A DNA stretch of 64,000 nt from Paracoccaceae bacterium (GTDB lineage: Bacteria > Pseudomonadota > Alphaproteobacteria > Rhodobacterales > Rhodobacteraceae), in the NCBI GenBank assembly GCA_022824005.1, contig JAJEBG010000023.1, positions 1 through 64,000 on the forward strand. Reading direction: 5' to 3'. A model generated the notes under the pieces. The model made no database searches, was not told the DNA's origin, and worked only from the letters and a program-made list of their open reading frames with translations. A program made the translations under genes and the position numbers. Shown here piece by piece: positions 33,234-43,639 of the stretch. Each line of letters opens with the position of its first letter. Position 1 is the first letter of the stretch.

Positions 33234-36200
33234 CTATTCAGCGGCCTGCAGAAACTCAGTCGGTTTAATTTCATTGAGAGTCTTGAGCAATTGATGTCGT
33301 GACGACATGGCCTCGTGATAGTTTTTTTCCCAAACAGGCCCGAACCCCCGAACCCTTTGAGGTAAATTGGCTAATTCTTTGGCAGCTTCAAGATGATGCC
33401 AATCAGGTTTGGTGAGAAGCATGTCCATGTCCTGCTCATAGGTTTGTGTCCATTTCTTCTGCAACTGACGCTCATGGCTCAAGGCGAGAACATCAAAAAC
33501 TGTGCCCCGCAAAAATTTCATTCTGGCGAGGAAGGAAAACATTGGCAATATCCACGGGCCAACTTCTCGTTTCCGTGGTCGGCCATCGGGCGTTTTGCCC
33601 GGCCAAAAAGGCGGGGCCAAATGAAAATGCATCCGAAAACCCTCCTCAAACTCACGAAGTGCTTTTTTCATGGATTGTAAATGCAACCGAGCCACTTCAT
33701 ATTCGTCTTTGACGGCGAGAACCCGATGATAGTTGCGTATCACGTCATCGTGAAGTGGTGTTTGTGAAAAACGATCAACAAAATATTGATATTTCTTAAC
33801 TTTTTTCTTTCCACTATGCGCGTTTAGATGTTCAACCCGATAGGCATAAGGTGAGAGTTTGGTATCGGATGGCCGCCTCGAATTGGCCTGTTTCTCGACC
33901 TCGTACTGATCAATGGCTATCCATCGGCCAATCGCTAAAGCGGATAAATTTTTCTCAATTGACGCGCCATTGAGCCGGATCGCCGTTTCTATGGAGTCCA
34001 TAGAAAGCGGCAGACTCCCCCGCTGCCAAGCCGCTCCCATAAGCATGATGTTGGAATAGATCGAATCACCGAGAAGATATCGTGATAATTCAGATGTATT
34101 GGCCAACGTCACTTGGTCGGCGCCGAGTTGAGCAAGCAATCTTTGTTTCAGAGAGTCAAAGGGAAGGCGGAACTCGGTATCGCGCGTAAAATCGCCGGTG
34201 ATGGTCTCATGCGTGTTGACGACGGCTTGCGTTTTGCCATGTTGCGTAAGAGCCAACATTTCGGCGGTGCCAGCGGTGACCACCAAATCACCACCAATCA
34301 CGCAATGTGCTTCACCATTGGCGACACGGATAGCAGAAATATCGGATGGTTGACGGGCGATGCGGCAATGGATTTGTACCGCCCCACCCTTTTGGGCGAG
34401 TCCGGCCATTTCAATCATGCCGGCGCCCTTATTGTCGAGATAGGCGGCCATCGCCAAAATCGCGCCAATGGTGACAACGCCGGTGCCCCCGACGCCGGTG
34501 ATCACAATATTGTGCGTGTGATCGATGTCTGGGATTTCCGGTTGAGGAAGGTCGGGTAGGGTGTAATCAGCCGGTTGGGCGACACGAATTTTGGCGTTTG
34601 TGAGAGTCACAAAGGAGGGACAAAACCCGTTCAAACAACTGAAGTCTTTGTTACAGCTTGACTGGTCAATGGCGCGTTTGCGACCCAATTCAGTCTCAAT
34701 GGGCACAATCGACACACAGTTCGATTGCAAACCGCAATCCCCACATCCTTCGCACACATCCGTATTGATAAAGACTCGTTTGTCTGGATCGGCAAACTGG
34801 CCTCGTTTTCGGCGGCGGCGTTTTTCAGCCGCGCAGGTTTGCACAAAAAGAATAGCAGTGACACCTTCAATCGTACTGAGGCGTTGTTGAACCTCGTTGA
34901 GATGGCCCCGCTCTTGACGTTCCATTCGATGAGGAAAGGCTTGAAAATCAATATCTTCACTTGGATCATAAACGATCACTGTCTTCTTGACCCCGATGGC
35001 CTCCAACTCGTGGGCGATTTTCGCCGCCGAGAGGTCTCCATCGTTCTTTTGTCCCCCGGTCATGGCGACCGCGTCATTATAAAGAATTTTGAAGGTCATG
35101 TTGGTGTGGGCGGCCACCGCCGCGCGGATGGCCATGATCCCCGAATGGTTGTAAGTGCCATCGCCAATATTTTGGAAGACATGTTCGCGGGTTGAAAATG
35201 GGGCTTCACCAATCCAGTTCGCCCCTTCCCCGCCCATGTGGGTAAATCCAACGGTGTCGCGGTCCATCCATTGAACCATATAATGGCAGCCAATGCCGGC
35301 GTAAGCGCGCGAGTTTGGCGGGATTTTGGTGGATGTATTGTGCGGACAGCCGGAGCAGAAATAGGGAAGTCGGGAGGTCAGATCATCGACATTATAGCGT
35401 GACTGGATGTCGTCTAAGCGTGATAATTTTGCCTTGATTTTCTCACTAGCGCGGCCTTCATCAATAAGAATATTCCCCAGTTTTTGGGCAATGAATACCG
35501 GGTCAAGGGCGTAGCTAGTGGGAAATAAAACTTGGCCTTGGGCGTCCTGGCGTCCATATACCCGCCGCCCTTGTCGCTCATTAAACAATATGTCCTTGAT
35601 TTGTGGTTCAATCAGTTTGCGTTTTTCCTCGACGACAATGATTAAATTTAAACCCTTGGCCCAGTGAGCAAATCCAATCTCATTGAGTGGCCACGTCAAC
35701 CCCACCTTATAAGTTGTGAGTTCGAGCCGCTTCGCCTCATCATGATTGATATCAAGGAGTTGCAGCGCGTGAACGACATCAAGCCAATTCTTTCCGGCCG
35801 CCATAATACCAATTTTAGCCCCCTTCTGGCCATGCACTCGTCGGTCGATTCGATTGGCATGACCGAAGGCTTCAGCGGCATGTCGACGAAAATTCATCGT
35901 GCGCGCTTCTTGCGCCTCGGGCGTGTCGGTCAGACGAATATTCAGACCGCCCGGAGGCATTTGGAATTCAGGATAATGGAATCGGATGTTGTTACAGTCG
36001 CTCTGCACGACGGATGTGGCTTCCACTGTTTCCTTCATACATTTAATTCCGACCCAATTGCCGGAATATCTTGATAAGGCATAGCCAAAGAGCCCAAAAT
36101 CAAGGATTTCTTGGACACCGGCCGGGGAGAGAATGGGAATATAGGCATCGACGAGGGCCCATTCCGACTGGTGAAGCGTCGTTGAACTTTCTCCTGTATG

Positions 36201-36638
36201 GTCATCGCCTAATGCCATCAGCACCCCACCATAAGGAGAGGTGCCAGCAAAATTGGCGTGCCGCAACACATCACCCGAGCGGTCGACACCCGGACCCTTG
36301 CCATACCAGAGACCAAAGACTCCGTCGTGGCGGCCTTCTCCACGCAGTTCGGCCTGTTGACAACCCCACAGGGCGGTCGCCGCTAGGTCTTCATTCAAAG
36401 CCGGCTGAAAAAGTATATCCGCCGATCCGAGTTCAGACTGGGCGCGATTCAATTGCATATCAACCGCGCCAAGCGGCGAGCCTCGATATCCGGTGACAAG
36501 CCCGGCTGTTTTTAAACCCGCCCGTCTGTCCAATTCTCTCTGTGTCAACAACAAGCGAACCAGAGTCTGAGTGCCGTTCAGTAGAGCGGTCGAACAGGAA
36601 AGGTCATATCGGTCCGAGAGCCGCACCTTTTCTGCCAT
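33234..36638 (-). CDS. Indolepyruvate ferredoxin oxidoreductase, fused alpha-beta-type single chain
   Basis: It oxidatively decarboxylates aryl (or branched-chain) 2-oxo acids to acyl-CoA, with thiamine diphosphate and iron-sulfur clusters. 1134 residues in one chain. The N-terminal pyrimidine domain includes GYRGSPLGAVD. The thiamine diphosphate domain carries GEGANWIGEAPF, with YFCSGCPHNTST before it. A cluster motif CEGCGDCGLQSNC (near 650) follows. The C-terminal gamma-type domain contains ITGVGGTGVVTIG. Such long forms are usual in proteobacteria. A LysR-family gene diverges from it and may regulate it. Confidence 0.92.
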   Translation of the reverse strand: MAEKVRLSDRYDLSCSTALLNGTQTLVRLLLTQRELDRRAGLKTAGLVTGYRGSPLGAVDMQLNRAQSELGSADILFQPALNEDLAATALWGCQQAELRGEGRHDGVFGLWYGKGPGVDRSGDVLRHANFAGTSPYGGVLMALGDDHTGESSTTLHQSEWALVDAYIPILSPAGVQEILDFGLFGYALSRYSGNWVGIKCMKETVEATSVVQSDCNNIRFHYPEFQMPPGGLNIRLTDTPEAQEARTMNFRRHAAEAFGHANRIDRRVHGQKGAKIGIMAAGKNWLDVVHALQLLDINHDEAKRLELTTYKVGLTWPLNEIGFAHWAKGLNLIIVVEEKRKLIEPQIKDILFNERQGRRVYGRQDAQGQVLFPTSYALDPVFIAQKLGNILIDEGRASEKIKAKLSRLDDIQSRYNVDDLTSRLPYFCSGCPHNTSTKIPPNSRAYAGIGCHYMVQWMDRDTVGFTHMGGEGANWIGEAPFSTREHVFQNIGDGTYNHSGIMAIRAAVAAHTNMTFKILYNDAVAMTGGQKNDGDLSAAKIAHELEAIGVKKTVIVYDPSEDIDFQAFPHRMERQERGHLNEVQQRLSTIEGVTAILFVQTCAAEKRRRRKRGQFADPDKRVFINTDVCEGCGDCGLQSNCVSIVPIETELGRKRAIDQSSCNKDFSCLNGFCPSFVTLTNAKIRVAQPADYTLPDLPQPEIPDIDHTHNIVITGVGGTGVVTIGAILAMAAYLDNKGAGMIEMAGLAQKGGAVQIHCRIARQPSDISAIRVANGEAHCVIGGDLVVTAGTAEMLALTQHGKTQAVVNTHETITGDFTRDTEFRLPFDSLKQRLLAQLGADQVTLANTSELSRYLLGDSIYSNIMLMGAAWQRGSLPLSMDSIETAIRLNGASIEKNLSALAIGRWIAIDQYEVEKQANSRRPSDTKLSPYAYRVEHLNAHSGKKKVKKYQYFVDRFSQTPLHDDVIRNYHRVLAVKDEYEVARLHLQSMKKALREFEEGFRMHFHLAPPFWPGKTPDGRPRKREVGPWILPMFSFLARMKFLRGTVFDVLALSHERQLQKKWTQTYEQDMDMLLTKPDWHHLEAAKELANLPQRVRGFGPVWEKNYHEAMSSRHQLLKTLNEIKPTEFLQAAE

Positions 36639-36774
36639 ACCTTCAAATCATCCCTTGATAGTGGAAAAATCAAATGTCATTTTAGGGTTAATCGGTCATT
36701 TGTTAAAGCGGTTTCGTGGCTCAACATGGTGTCGAGCCGAAACATTTCTGCCGCCGTCACTCAAGGAGAATCCT

Positions 36775-37674
36775 ATGGATTGGGATAAACTCAGAATATT
36801 CAATGCTGTAGCAAAGGAAGGCAGTTTAACACGGGCTGGAGAAACTCTACGTGTCAGTCAATCAGCGGTGAGTCGACAAATCAGCGCTCTTGAGGAATCG
36901 CTGTCGCTCACGCTCTTTCATCGTCATGCGCGCGGCTTGATTCTCACTGAACAAGGTGAATTGCTCTTTGACTCAACGCAATCCATGTCGCAGCGGCTCG
37001 ACTCAACATTGGCCCGTTTACATGACGCCAAAGACGGCATATGCGGCGAATTGCGGGTCACCACCTCGGTTGGTTTTGGAAATCTTTGGCTCGCTCCCCG
37101 GTTGGCTTCACTCTATCAAAAACATCCCAAATTCAAAATTGACCTGATTCTTGATGAGCGTGTGCTTGACCTGCCCATGCGAGAAGCAGACATCGCGATT
37201 CGGATGAAGGAACCCTCTCAAGCGGATCTCATTCGTCGCAAATTGATGTCAACATCAATGCGTCTGTTTGCCTCCGAGAGTTATCTCTCGAGCACAAACG
37301 CGCCCAAGCAAATGGAAGACTTGGTGCATCATCGAATCATTTGCCAGGGCGGAAGCCGGCCTCCGGACAGTGTCACACAAAAATTTGTTGACCAACTGTT
37401 TTCAATGGATTTTCAATCCTATTTGACGGTCAATAATTATTATGGCGTGTTGCAAGCCACCCGCAACGATCTAGGTATTGGGATTTTACCGGACTATCTT
37501 GAAAGCCATTTTCCTGATTTGGTGCGAATCTTGCCCGAGTTTCAATCCAATCAAATTGACGTTTATCTCGCCTACCCCATTGAATTGCGAGATTCGGTCA
37601 GAATCCAAACATTTCGCAATTTTATTCTCAAGGAAGCGGGCGTTCGCCAACCTCGCCATCATCGTGCGTTATAA
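36775..37674 (+). CDS. LysR-family transcriptional regulator
   Basis: 299 residues from ATG 36775, which has a strong AAGGAGA site; the upstream open frame overlaps the divergent oxidoreductase gene and is not homologous. The winged HTH covers about 1-60 (MDWDKLRIFNAVAKEGSLTRAGETLRVSQSAVSRQISALEESL). The periplasmic-binding-like effector domain (about 88-290) contains GFGNLWLAPRLASLY and DIAIRMKEP. It is divergently placed against indolepyruvate oxidoreductase, the classical LysR position, so it probably controls that gene. The effector is unknown. Confidence 0.93.
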   Translation: MDWDKLRIFNAVAKEGSLTRAGETLRVSQSAVSRQISALEESLSLTLFHRHARGLILTEQGELLFDSTQSMSQRLDSTLARLHDAKDGICGELRVTTSVGFGNLWLAPRLASLYQKHPKFKIDLILDERVLDLPMREADIAIRMKEPSQADLIRRKLMSTSMRLFASESYLSSTNAPKQMEDLVHHRIICQGGSRPPDSVTQKFVDQLFSMDFQSYLTVNNYYGVLQATRNDLGIGILPDYLESHFPDLVRILPEFQSNQIDVYLAYPIELRDSVRIQTFRNFILKEAGVRQPRHHRAL

Positions 37675-37740
37675 GGAGCGCCCATGGCCTTGCATTGATA
37701 AGCGCAAAGACCTAGAATGAGATTATCGGGAGGGCTTCTG

Positions 37741-37983
37741 ATGCCGGTAGAGGCGAGTGAAATCGAACATTTGATCAAGGCCGTGTTCCCGAAAGCCAAA
37801 GTCACGCTGACGGATTTGGCCGGAGACGGCAATCATTATGCCTTGGAGGTCATTGACGCGAGTTTCAAGGGAATGAACCGGGTCGAGCAGCAAAGAGCGG
37901 TTTATGCCGCCCTCAAAGATTTGATGAGTGGTTCACAAGGGGCGTTGCACGCCCTCGCGTTAAGCACAAGAGCGATGGAATAA
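37741..37983 (+). CDS. BolA-family protein
   Basis: 80 residues from ATG 37741, which follows TCGGGAGGG; an ATG 24 bases upstream is in frame but has no ribosome site. The BolA fold is seen as EIEHLIKAVFPKAKVTLTDLAGDGNHYALEVIDASFKGMNRVEQQRAVYAAL, with the variable loop (GDGNHY) carrying the His that can bind a shared [2Fe-2S] cluster with monothiol glutaredoxin. The adjacent grxD, three bases downstream, encodes exactly that partner. It resembles IbaG/BolA2 rather than stress-type BolA. Confidence 0.92.
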   Translation: MPVEASEIEHLIKAVFPKAKVTLTDLAGDGNHYALEVIDASFKGMNRVEQQRAVYAALKDLMSGSQGALHALALSTRAME

Positions 37984-37986
37984 ATT

Positions 37987-38358
37987 ATGACAGAAGATAT
38001 TCAGAATCACATCCGTGATTTGGTGAAAAACAATGATGTTGTCCTCTTCATGAAAGGCACGAGCGAGGCCCCGCAATGTGGCTTCTCCTCACGGGTGGCG
38101 GGCGTCTTAAATTTTATGGAAGTCCCCTTCTCAGATATCAATGTGTTGGCTGACGAAAACCTTCGTGAGGGAGTCAAAAAATTTTCGGACTGGCCGACGA
38201 TTCCTCAACTCTATGTCAAAGGTGAATTTGTTGGGGGGTGCGACATTGTGACTGAAATGACGTTATCAGGCGAGTTGGATACGTTATTTGATGGCAAAGC
38301 CATCGCCTACAACCAAGAGGCGGCGAGCCGAATACGCGAACATAATCGCGATACATAG
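37987..38358 (+). CDS. grxD: Monothiol glutaredoxin (Grx4 type)
   Basis: 123 residues with the single-domain glutaredoxin fold and the CGFS active site in EAPQCGFSSRVAGVL. The KGTSEAPQ loop, the WPTIPQLYV segment and GGCDIVTEM bind glutathione and the bridging [2Fe-2S] cluster. It functions in iron-sulfur trafficking and iron sensing, with BolA as partner. It is co-transcribed with the upstream bolA-family gene (3-base gap). Confidence 0.95.
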   Translation: MTEDIQNHIRDLVKNNDVVLFMKGTSEAPQCGFSSRVAGVLNFMEVPFSDINVLADENLREGVKKFSDWPTIPQLYVKGEFVGGCDIVTEMTLSGELDTLFDGKAIAYNQEAASRIREHNRDT

Positions 38359-38377
38359 GATTGCTTGGTGCAATTGA

Positions 38378-38398
38378 GGGGCGCACATATTGTGCCCC
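38378..38398. terminator. Possible hairpin between convergent grxD and zapA
   Basis: GGGG-C-GCACA (38378-38387) and TGTGCCCC (38391-38398) form a stem with one bulged C and a three-base loop. It sits in the 49-base space between two convergent genes, where a shared terminator is expected. There is no strong T-run on either strand, so termination is uncertain. Confidence 0.3.
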
Positions 38399-38407
38399 AT
38401 AACCCCG

Positions 38408-38791
38408 CTAGAGTGCTTCTTCCTCGCCAGTTTGATCCTTCGACAAGAGAGTTTCAAGCTTGTCAGCGATGGCTTCCGCTTGACGGGTTGACTCTTCAAG
38501 CACTTTTAGTTGGCGGGCATTGATGTTGGCTTCTTCACGGGACGCCCTCATTTCTGCGGCGTGACGGTCTCTTGCCGCAATGAGTTGATCCGCCAATAGA
38601 ATCCCGGCAAGCAACAACTCATCGGTCGCCAAACCATTGCCAAGTTTCCTCTCGTTCACGCGGTTGAGTGTCTGCTGCAGGAGTTTGGCGGCGCGACTCG
38701 CCGCATCGCCCTCCGACAGGTCAACAGCGACGGAATAATGGCGTCCCGCGACCACAATCTCTATCGTTCTAACCACGGTTGACCTAGCCAC
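38408..38791 (-). CDS. zapA: Cell division protein ZapA
   Basis: 127 residues from a GTG start that overlaps the end of the DUF4164 gene. The N-terminal ZapA domain (EIVVAGRHYSVAVDLSEGDAASRAAKLLQQTLNRVNE) binds FtsZ, followed by LATDELLLAGILLADQLIAA and a long C-terminal coiled coil (about 60-125). ZapA stabilises FtsZ bundles at midcell. It pairs with the coiled-coil DUF4164 gene, a common alphaproteobacterial arrangement. Confidence 0.88.
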   Translation of the reverse strand: MARSTVVRTIEIVVAGRHYSVAVDLSEGDAASRAAKLLQQTLNRVNERKLGNGLATDELLLAGILLADQLIAARDRHAAEMRASREEANINARQLKVLEESTRQAEAIADKLETLLSKDQTGEEEAL

Positions 38792-39083
38792 CTTTTAATT
38801 TCTGCATTTCGGCCATTATTGCCGCGACTTCTTCGAGATCGCGGGAACGTGCGGCTCGGAGCTCCGCTAGCTCGTGGCTGGTCTTTTCAAGGGCCTTTGA
38901 TTTGGCTTCACATTCAACGAGTGTCAACTCAAGTGACGAAATCTTTTGTCGCGCTGCTCTGAGTTCATTGGATAGTTTCTTGACCTCACTCGACGAGACA
39001 ATTTTTTGCGAATCCAGAGATCTGTTCATACGTTGACAGGCAATTTCGAGCCGCCTAATCAGTTTGTCTCCATTGTTTTTCAT
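38784..39083 (-). CDS. DUF4164 coiled-coil protein
   Basis: 99 residues from ATG 39083, nearly all predicted coiled coil (heptads from about 8 to 95, with [20 protein letters not shown]). DUF4164 proteins are small alphaproteobacterial partners encoded just before zapA. The 3' end overlaps the zapA GTG by 8 bases. Their function is not established; the position suggests cell division. A TTG six bases upstream is in frame. Confidence 0.78.
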   Translation of the reverse strand: MKNNGDKLIRRLEIACQRMNRSLDSQKIVSSSEVKKLSNELRAARQKISSLELTLVECEAKSKALEKTSHELAELRAARSRDLEEVAAIMAEMQKLKGG

Positions 39084-39214
39084 CTGCAACTTTTGTTCCT
39101 GACCAATCCCCTATAATAGTCCAAAATACGGAGCAATTGCGAGAGAGAATTCAGTGGACTTTCTTACCGCTTCGACTCAGAATACTGGCTATCAAGAATG
39201 AGGGGGCTCTACCC

Positions 39215-41233
39215 GTGCGAATCAACGAACTCATTGACCGACATCCCGAACATTGGCAACGGGCCTGTGCCATTCGAGCTTTATCGATGGACGCGGTACA
39301 GGCGGCCAATTCCGGCCATCCGGGAATGCCGATGGGGATGGCCGATGTCGCCACGGTTTTATTTGAGAAACATTTGAAGTTCGACGCTTCTGATCCCGCT
39401 TGGCCCGATCGTGATCGCTTTGTTTTATCAGCTGGACATGGCTCAATGCTGATTTATGCGCTGCTTCATCTCACCGGTTACAAAGATTTTACCCTTGATC
39501 AGCTGAAGAATTTTCGCCAGTTGAACGCCTTGACAACGGGGCATCCTGAATTTGGCCATGGCGCTGGAATTGAAACGACTACGGGCCCCTTGGGTCAAGG
39601 ATTGGCTAACGCGGTGGGTATGGCCATGGCCGAGGAGTCACTGCGCCAAAGGTTTGGCAAAAGAATATTTGATCATCACGTGTATGTCTTGGTGGGTGAC
39701 GGTTGCTTGATGGAAGGCATCAGTCACGAAGCGGCTTCGCTGGCCGGCAAACTCAAGCTCTCACGTTTGATTGTGCTGTTTGATGACAATGACATCACCA
39801 TTGACGGCCCTGTCTCGTTGTCAGATCGAACCGATCAAATGAAACGTTTCGAATCTTATGATTGGCAGGTGCTCCACTGTGATGGGCATGATCCAATGGC
39901 CATTGACGCGGCCCTGTCGAGTGCCAAAAAACATGCCTCGCCAACAATGATTGCGTTTAAGTCGATCATTGGCTTTGGGTCACCGAATAAACAGGGCCAG
40001 TCGTCCTCACATGGCAGCCCCCTGGGGGTTGAGGAAATTGCCGCGACAAAGTCTGCCTATCATTGGCCCTACCCTCCCTTCGACGTGCCTGCGGCGATTC
40101 GTGAACAATGGTTGGAGATTGGAAAGCAAGGCGCTAGCGAATGTCTTGATTGGCAGCGGCGAGTTGATCAATTGCCTAAAATCCGGCGGCGCGAACTGGA
40201 ACGTGTTCTAACGAATCAACTGCCCCCTCGATTGGCAACGTGTATCAACCAGATCAAGCGATCGGTGGCTAAAGATCAACCACGTTGTGCGACGCGACAA
40301 TCGTCCGAGAAGGTTCTGCAGGAGATCAACCCCCTCTTACCGGAAATGATTGGCGGTTCCGCGGATCTGACAGGTTCAAACAACACCAAGACTGCAGATT
40401 TAGGTCTTTTCTCCGAGGACAACCGGGGCGGCCGTTATGTCCACTATGGCATTCGGGAACATGGTATGGCGGCTGCGATGAATGGGATGGTGTTGCATGG
40501 CGGCGTGAGGGCCTATGGAGGCACCTTTCTTTGCTTTACAGATTACGCCCGCCCCTCCATCCGTCTCTCGGCGTTAATGGGGCTTAATGTCACCTATGTT
40601 ATGACGCATGACTCGATTGGACTGGGCGAAGACGGCCCCACACATCAGCCCGTTGAACATTTGGCGATGCTGCGGGCCACGCCTAATTTGAACGTGTTTC
40701 GCCCCTGCGATACGATGGAGACCGCCGAGGCTTGGCAATTGGCACTCGAAGAGGAACACACACCTTCGGTTCTTGTCTTAACACGCCAATCATTACCGAC
40801 ACTTCGAACAAAATTTCATCGTGCCAACAAATGTGCCCTCGGTGCCTATATTCTCGCTGAAGCCTCTCGCCCTCGAAAAGTCATTCTCATGGCCACCGGC
40901 TCCGAAGTCTCACTTGCGATGGCCGCCCGAGAGATTTTAGAGATGGCGGGTATTGGCACCCGCGTGGTCTCGATGCCTTGTTGGGAGAAGTTTGCCGCGC
41001 AAGACGAGGTTTACCGAAAGCGAGTCTTGCCGAGCCGTGCCGTTCGAGTGGCTGTGGAAGCGGGTGTGCGCGACGGCTGGGACCGATGGTTATATGGAGA
41101 GAGGGGTCGCTACAATCGCGCCGCCTTTGTTGGAATGAAAAGTTTCGGGGCTTCAGCGCCGGCGGATGATCTTTATCGACATTTTCAGATCACGACGGAG
41201 GCCATCGTCACAAAGGCGCAAGATTTATTGTGA
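39215..41233 (+). CDS. tkt: Transketolase
   Basis: It transfers two-carbon units between sugar phosphates in the non-oxidative pentose phosphate pathway (and the Calvin cycle, for which there is no evidence here). 672 residues from GTG 39215, which has a GAGGGGG site; the upstream in-frame part has no homology. Motifs: [20 protein letters not shown], the thiamine diphosphate loop GDGCLMEG, the middle-domain [17 protein letters not shown] and ATGSEVSLA. It is the first of a tkt-gap-pgk cluster. Confidence 0.94.
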   Translation: MRINELIDRHPEHWQRACAIRALSMDAVQAANSGHPGMPMGMADVATVLFEKHLKFDASDPAWPDRDRFVLSAGHGSMLIYALLHLTGYKDFTLDQLKNFRQLNALTTGHPEFGHGAGIETTTGPLGQGLANAVGMAMAEESLRQRFGKRIFDHHVYVLVGDGCLMEGISHEAASLAGKLKLSRLIVLFDDNDITIDGPVSLSDRTDQMKRFESYDWQVLHCDGHDPMAIDAALSSAKKHASPTMIAFKSIIGFGSPNKQGQSSSHGSPLGVEEIAATKSAYHWPYPPFDVPAAIREQWLEIGKQGASECLDWQRRVDQLPKIRRRELERVLTNQLPPRLATCINQIKRSVAKDQPRCATRQSSEKVLQEINPLLPEMIGGSADLTGSNNTKTADLGLFSEDNRGGRYVHYGIREHGMAAAMNGMVLHGGVRAYGGTFLCFTDYARPSIRLSALMGLNVTYVMTHDSIGLGEDGPTHQPVEHLAMLRATPNLNVFRPCDTMETAEAWQLALEEEHTPSVLVLTRQSLPTLRTKFHRANKCALGAYILAEASRPRKVILMATGSEVSLAMAAREILEMAGIGTRVVSMPCWEKFAAQDEVYRKRVLPSRAVRVAVEAGVRDGWDRWLYGERGRYNRAAFVGMKSFGASAPADDLYRHFQITTEAIVTKAQDLL

Positions 41234-41303
41234 TTGTTGCAATCAGGTCGAGATTGGCGCACCTTAGCAAAGACAGGTGGCATAATGACGAATGGAGTAA
41301 AGG

Positions 41304-42311
41304 ATGACCTATACGGCAGGAATTAACGGATTCGGACGGATTGGCCGCAACGTTTTGCGTGCCTTGATAGAATCTGGGCGCAAAGATGTAGCAATCACGG
41401 CCATTAACGATTTGGCACCGGTGAACCATTTAGCCCATCTTCTGAGATTCGACTCGGTGCATGGTCGTTTTCCCGGAGACATTCGAACGGGTAACGATTT
41501 TATTGATATTGGGACGGGCGTCATCAAAGTGACGGCAGAACGAGAACCCGAAAAATTACCTTGGAGCGACGTCGACATCGCGCTTGAATGCACCGGAATA
41601 TTTACCAACCGAGACGCGGCTTCACGCCATTTAACGAACGGAGTCAGCAAGGTGCTGGTCTCAGCGCCGACCCAAGAAGCTGACAAAACTGTTGTCTTTG
41701 GGGTCAACCATTCGATTCTTGAAGCCGATGACTTGGTGGTCTCAAACGCCTCTTGTACCACCAACTGCTTGGCACCTGTGGCACAGGTCCTTGCCGATCA
41801 TGTGGGAATTGAGAATGGATTTATGACAACCGTCCATAGCTACACAGGTGATCAGCCCGTTCTTGATGCGGTGCATAAAGACTTTTATCGAGCGCGGGCG
41901 GCGGCCATGTCAATGATTCCCACATCGACGGGCGCTGCACGTGCTGTCGGTTTGGTGTTACCAGAACTGGCCGGTAAACTTGATGGTGTCGCCATTCGCG
42001 TGCCGACCCCCAACGTCTCGGTTGTTGACTTGACCTTTCAAGCCTCCCGACCCACTGACGCCGAAGAGATCAACGCGGCCATCGTCAAAGCCGCCTCTGG
42101 TCAACTATCGGGCATTCTCGGTTATACAGAGTACAAGGCGGTCTCCATTGACTTTAACCATGATCCCCATTCTTCGATTTTTCATCTTGATCAGACGCGG
42201 GTGATGGAGGGAGGGCATTTGTGTCGTATTCTCACTTGGTATGACAATGAGTGGGGTTTCTCAAACCGCATGTTGGACACCGCCAACCAGATGATGATGG
42301 CTTGTCAATAA
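41304..42311 (+). CDS. gap: Glyceraldehyde-3-phosphate dehydrogenase, type I
   Basis: A phosphorylating NAD-type GAPDH of glycolysis and gluconeogenesis. 335 residues. Rossmann start INGFGRIGRNVLRA, catalytic Cys in SNASCTTNCLAP, active-site His in TVHSYTGDQ and C-terminal WYDNEWGFSNRM. The Asp of AINDLAP after the second strand favours NAD over NADP. It lies 70 bases after tkt and 42 before pgk. Confidence 0.96.
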   Translation: MTYTAGINGFGRIGRNVLRALIESGRKDVAITAINDLAPVNHLAHLLRFDSVHGRFPGDIRTGNDFIDIGTGVIKVTAEREPEKLPWSDVDIALECTGIFTNRDAASRHLTNGVSKVLVSAPTQEADKTVVFGVNHSILEADDLVVSNASCTTNCLAPVAQVLADHVGIENGFMTTVHSYTGDQPVLDAVHKDFYRARAAAMSMIPTSTGAARAVGLVLPELAGKLDGVAIRVPTPNVSVVDLTFQASRPTDAEEINAAIVKAASGQLSGILGYTEYKAVSIDFNHDPHSSIFHLDQTRVMEGGHLCRILTWYDNEWGFSNRMLDTANQMMMACQ

Positions 42312-42353
42312 ATTAACTTGTGTGGCCTCAATCATCTCCAAATGCCTTAATTG

Positions 42354-43583
42354 ATGTCCAAGACTGTAGGTTGGACGCGTCTTGATGACATCCCACTCCA
42401 AGGGCGACGCATCCTCACGCGTGTGGACTATAATGTGCCAATTGTTGATGGCATTGTTCAAGACTTGACGAGGATTGAACGCAGCAAACCGACGCTTGAT
42501 GCGATCATAACCAAAGGTGGGATTCCGATCGTCATCTCGCACCTAGGACGGCCGAAATCGTCTCAAGATAAATCCTATTCACTCAAAGCCCTCGTCCAAC
42601 CCATTTCTGACATCATGGGCGCGACGGTCTGGTTCAGCGACACTTTACTAGGGCCTGAAGCGCATGCAACGATTCACCGTGCCAATCCCGGTGACATTGT
42701 CCTTCTCGAAAATTTAAGGTTCGATTCTCGCGAACAAAAAAATGATACGGCGTTCGCCGCCGCTCTTGGCGAACTCGGAGATGTCTATTGCAATGACGCC
42801 TTTTCCGCCTCGCACCGCTCACATGCCTCAATCGTGGCCATCACGCGTTATCTTCCTGCTTGTGTGGGCCGCTTGATGGAAACGGAACTTAACGCTTTGA
42901 CACAAGCACTCAGCCGACCACAACGCCCACTTTTTTCTATTGTGGGTGGTTCAAAAATTTCAACTAAAATCAATTTGATAGACCATTTATTGGACACATC
43001 TGATACGTTATTTGTCGGCGGGGCGATGGCCAATACATTTCGGGCCGCGCAAGGAAAGTCGGTCGGTTTGTCTTTGGTTGAACCCGAAATGCTTGATGTC
43101 GCGAGAACCCTTATCGCCAAAGCAACTCATTCCGTGTGTCAACTTGTTTTGCCCATCGATTGGACGATCGCCGCTCAACTGGATTCGGGTTCTGCTTTTG
43201 AGTTTATCACCGACGAGTCTGAGTGTCCGGCGGATCGGATGATTGTGGATATTGGACCTAAGACGAGTCAACAAATTGAAGGATGGCTGCAAAAATCTCG
43301 AACATTGATTTGGAACGGACCCGTTGGTGCCTTTGAAATTCACCCCTTCCATCGGGGGACAGATGCGCTATCCAAAGCGATTGCCGCTCTTACCGAACAA
43401 AATTCGTTGTTGTCGTTCGCCGGTGGCGGCGATACGATTTCGGCGCTAAACGCGGCCCAACTTTTAGATAAATTGACCTATGTCTCCACCGCTGGCGGAG
43501 CCTTTCTGGAGTGGATGGAGGGGCGGTCATTGCCAGGGATTGTCGCATTGATGCCATCGAAATCAATGAGGGGGTCAAAATGA
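42354..43583 (+). CDS. pgk: Phosphoglycerate kinase
   Basis: Interconverts 1,3-bisphosphoglycerate and 3-phosphoglycerate with ADP/ATP. 409 residues from ATG 42354. The N-terminal substrate motif is RVDYNVP (RVDFNVP in most relatives). SHLGRPK, LLENLRFDSREQKND, GGSKISTKI, GAMANTF and FAGGGDTI follow. The C-terminus has a short extra tail (GIVALMPSKSMRGSK). It is the last gene of tkt-gap-pgk; no fructose-bisphosphate aldolase follows. Confidence 0.95.
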   Translation: MSKTVGWTRLDDIPLQGRRILTRVDYNVPIVDGIVQDLTRIERSKPTLDAIITKGGIPIVISHLGRPKSSQDKSYSLKALVQPISDIMGATVWFSDTLLGPEAHATIHRANPGDIVLLENLRFDSREQKNDTAFAAALGELGDVYCNDAFSASHRSHASIVAITRYLPACVGRLMETELNALTQALSRPQRPLFSIVGGSKISTKINLIDHLLDTSDTLFVGGAMANTFRAAQGKSVGLSLVEPEMLDVARTLIAKATHSVCQLVLPIDWTIAAQLDSGSAFEFITDESECPADRMIVDIGPKTSQQIEGWLQKSRTLIWNGPVGAFEIHPFHRGTDALSKAIAALTEQNSLLSFAGGGDTISALNAAQLLDKLTYVSTAGGAFLEWMEGRSLPGIVALMPSKSMRGSK

Positions 43584-43639
43584 CGTTCAATTTAGCGAGA
43601 CAATATGCTAAACCATGGCCATCTTTGTGAGAGAAATTA

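Noticed and set aside
38359-39214. 6S RNA near zapA
   Set aside because: Often found beside zapA in other proteobacteria, but the non-coding spaces here are only 49 and about 130 bases and show no long imperfect hairpin.
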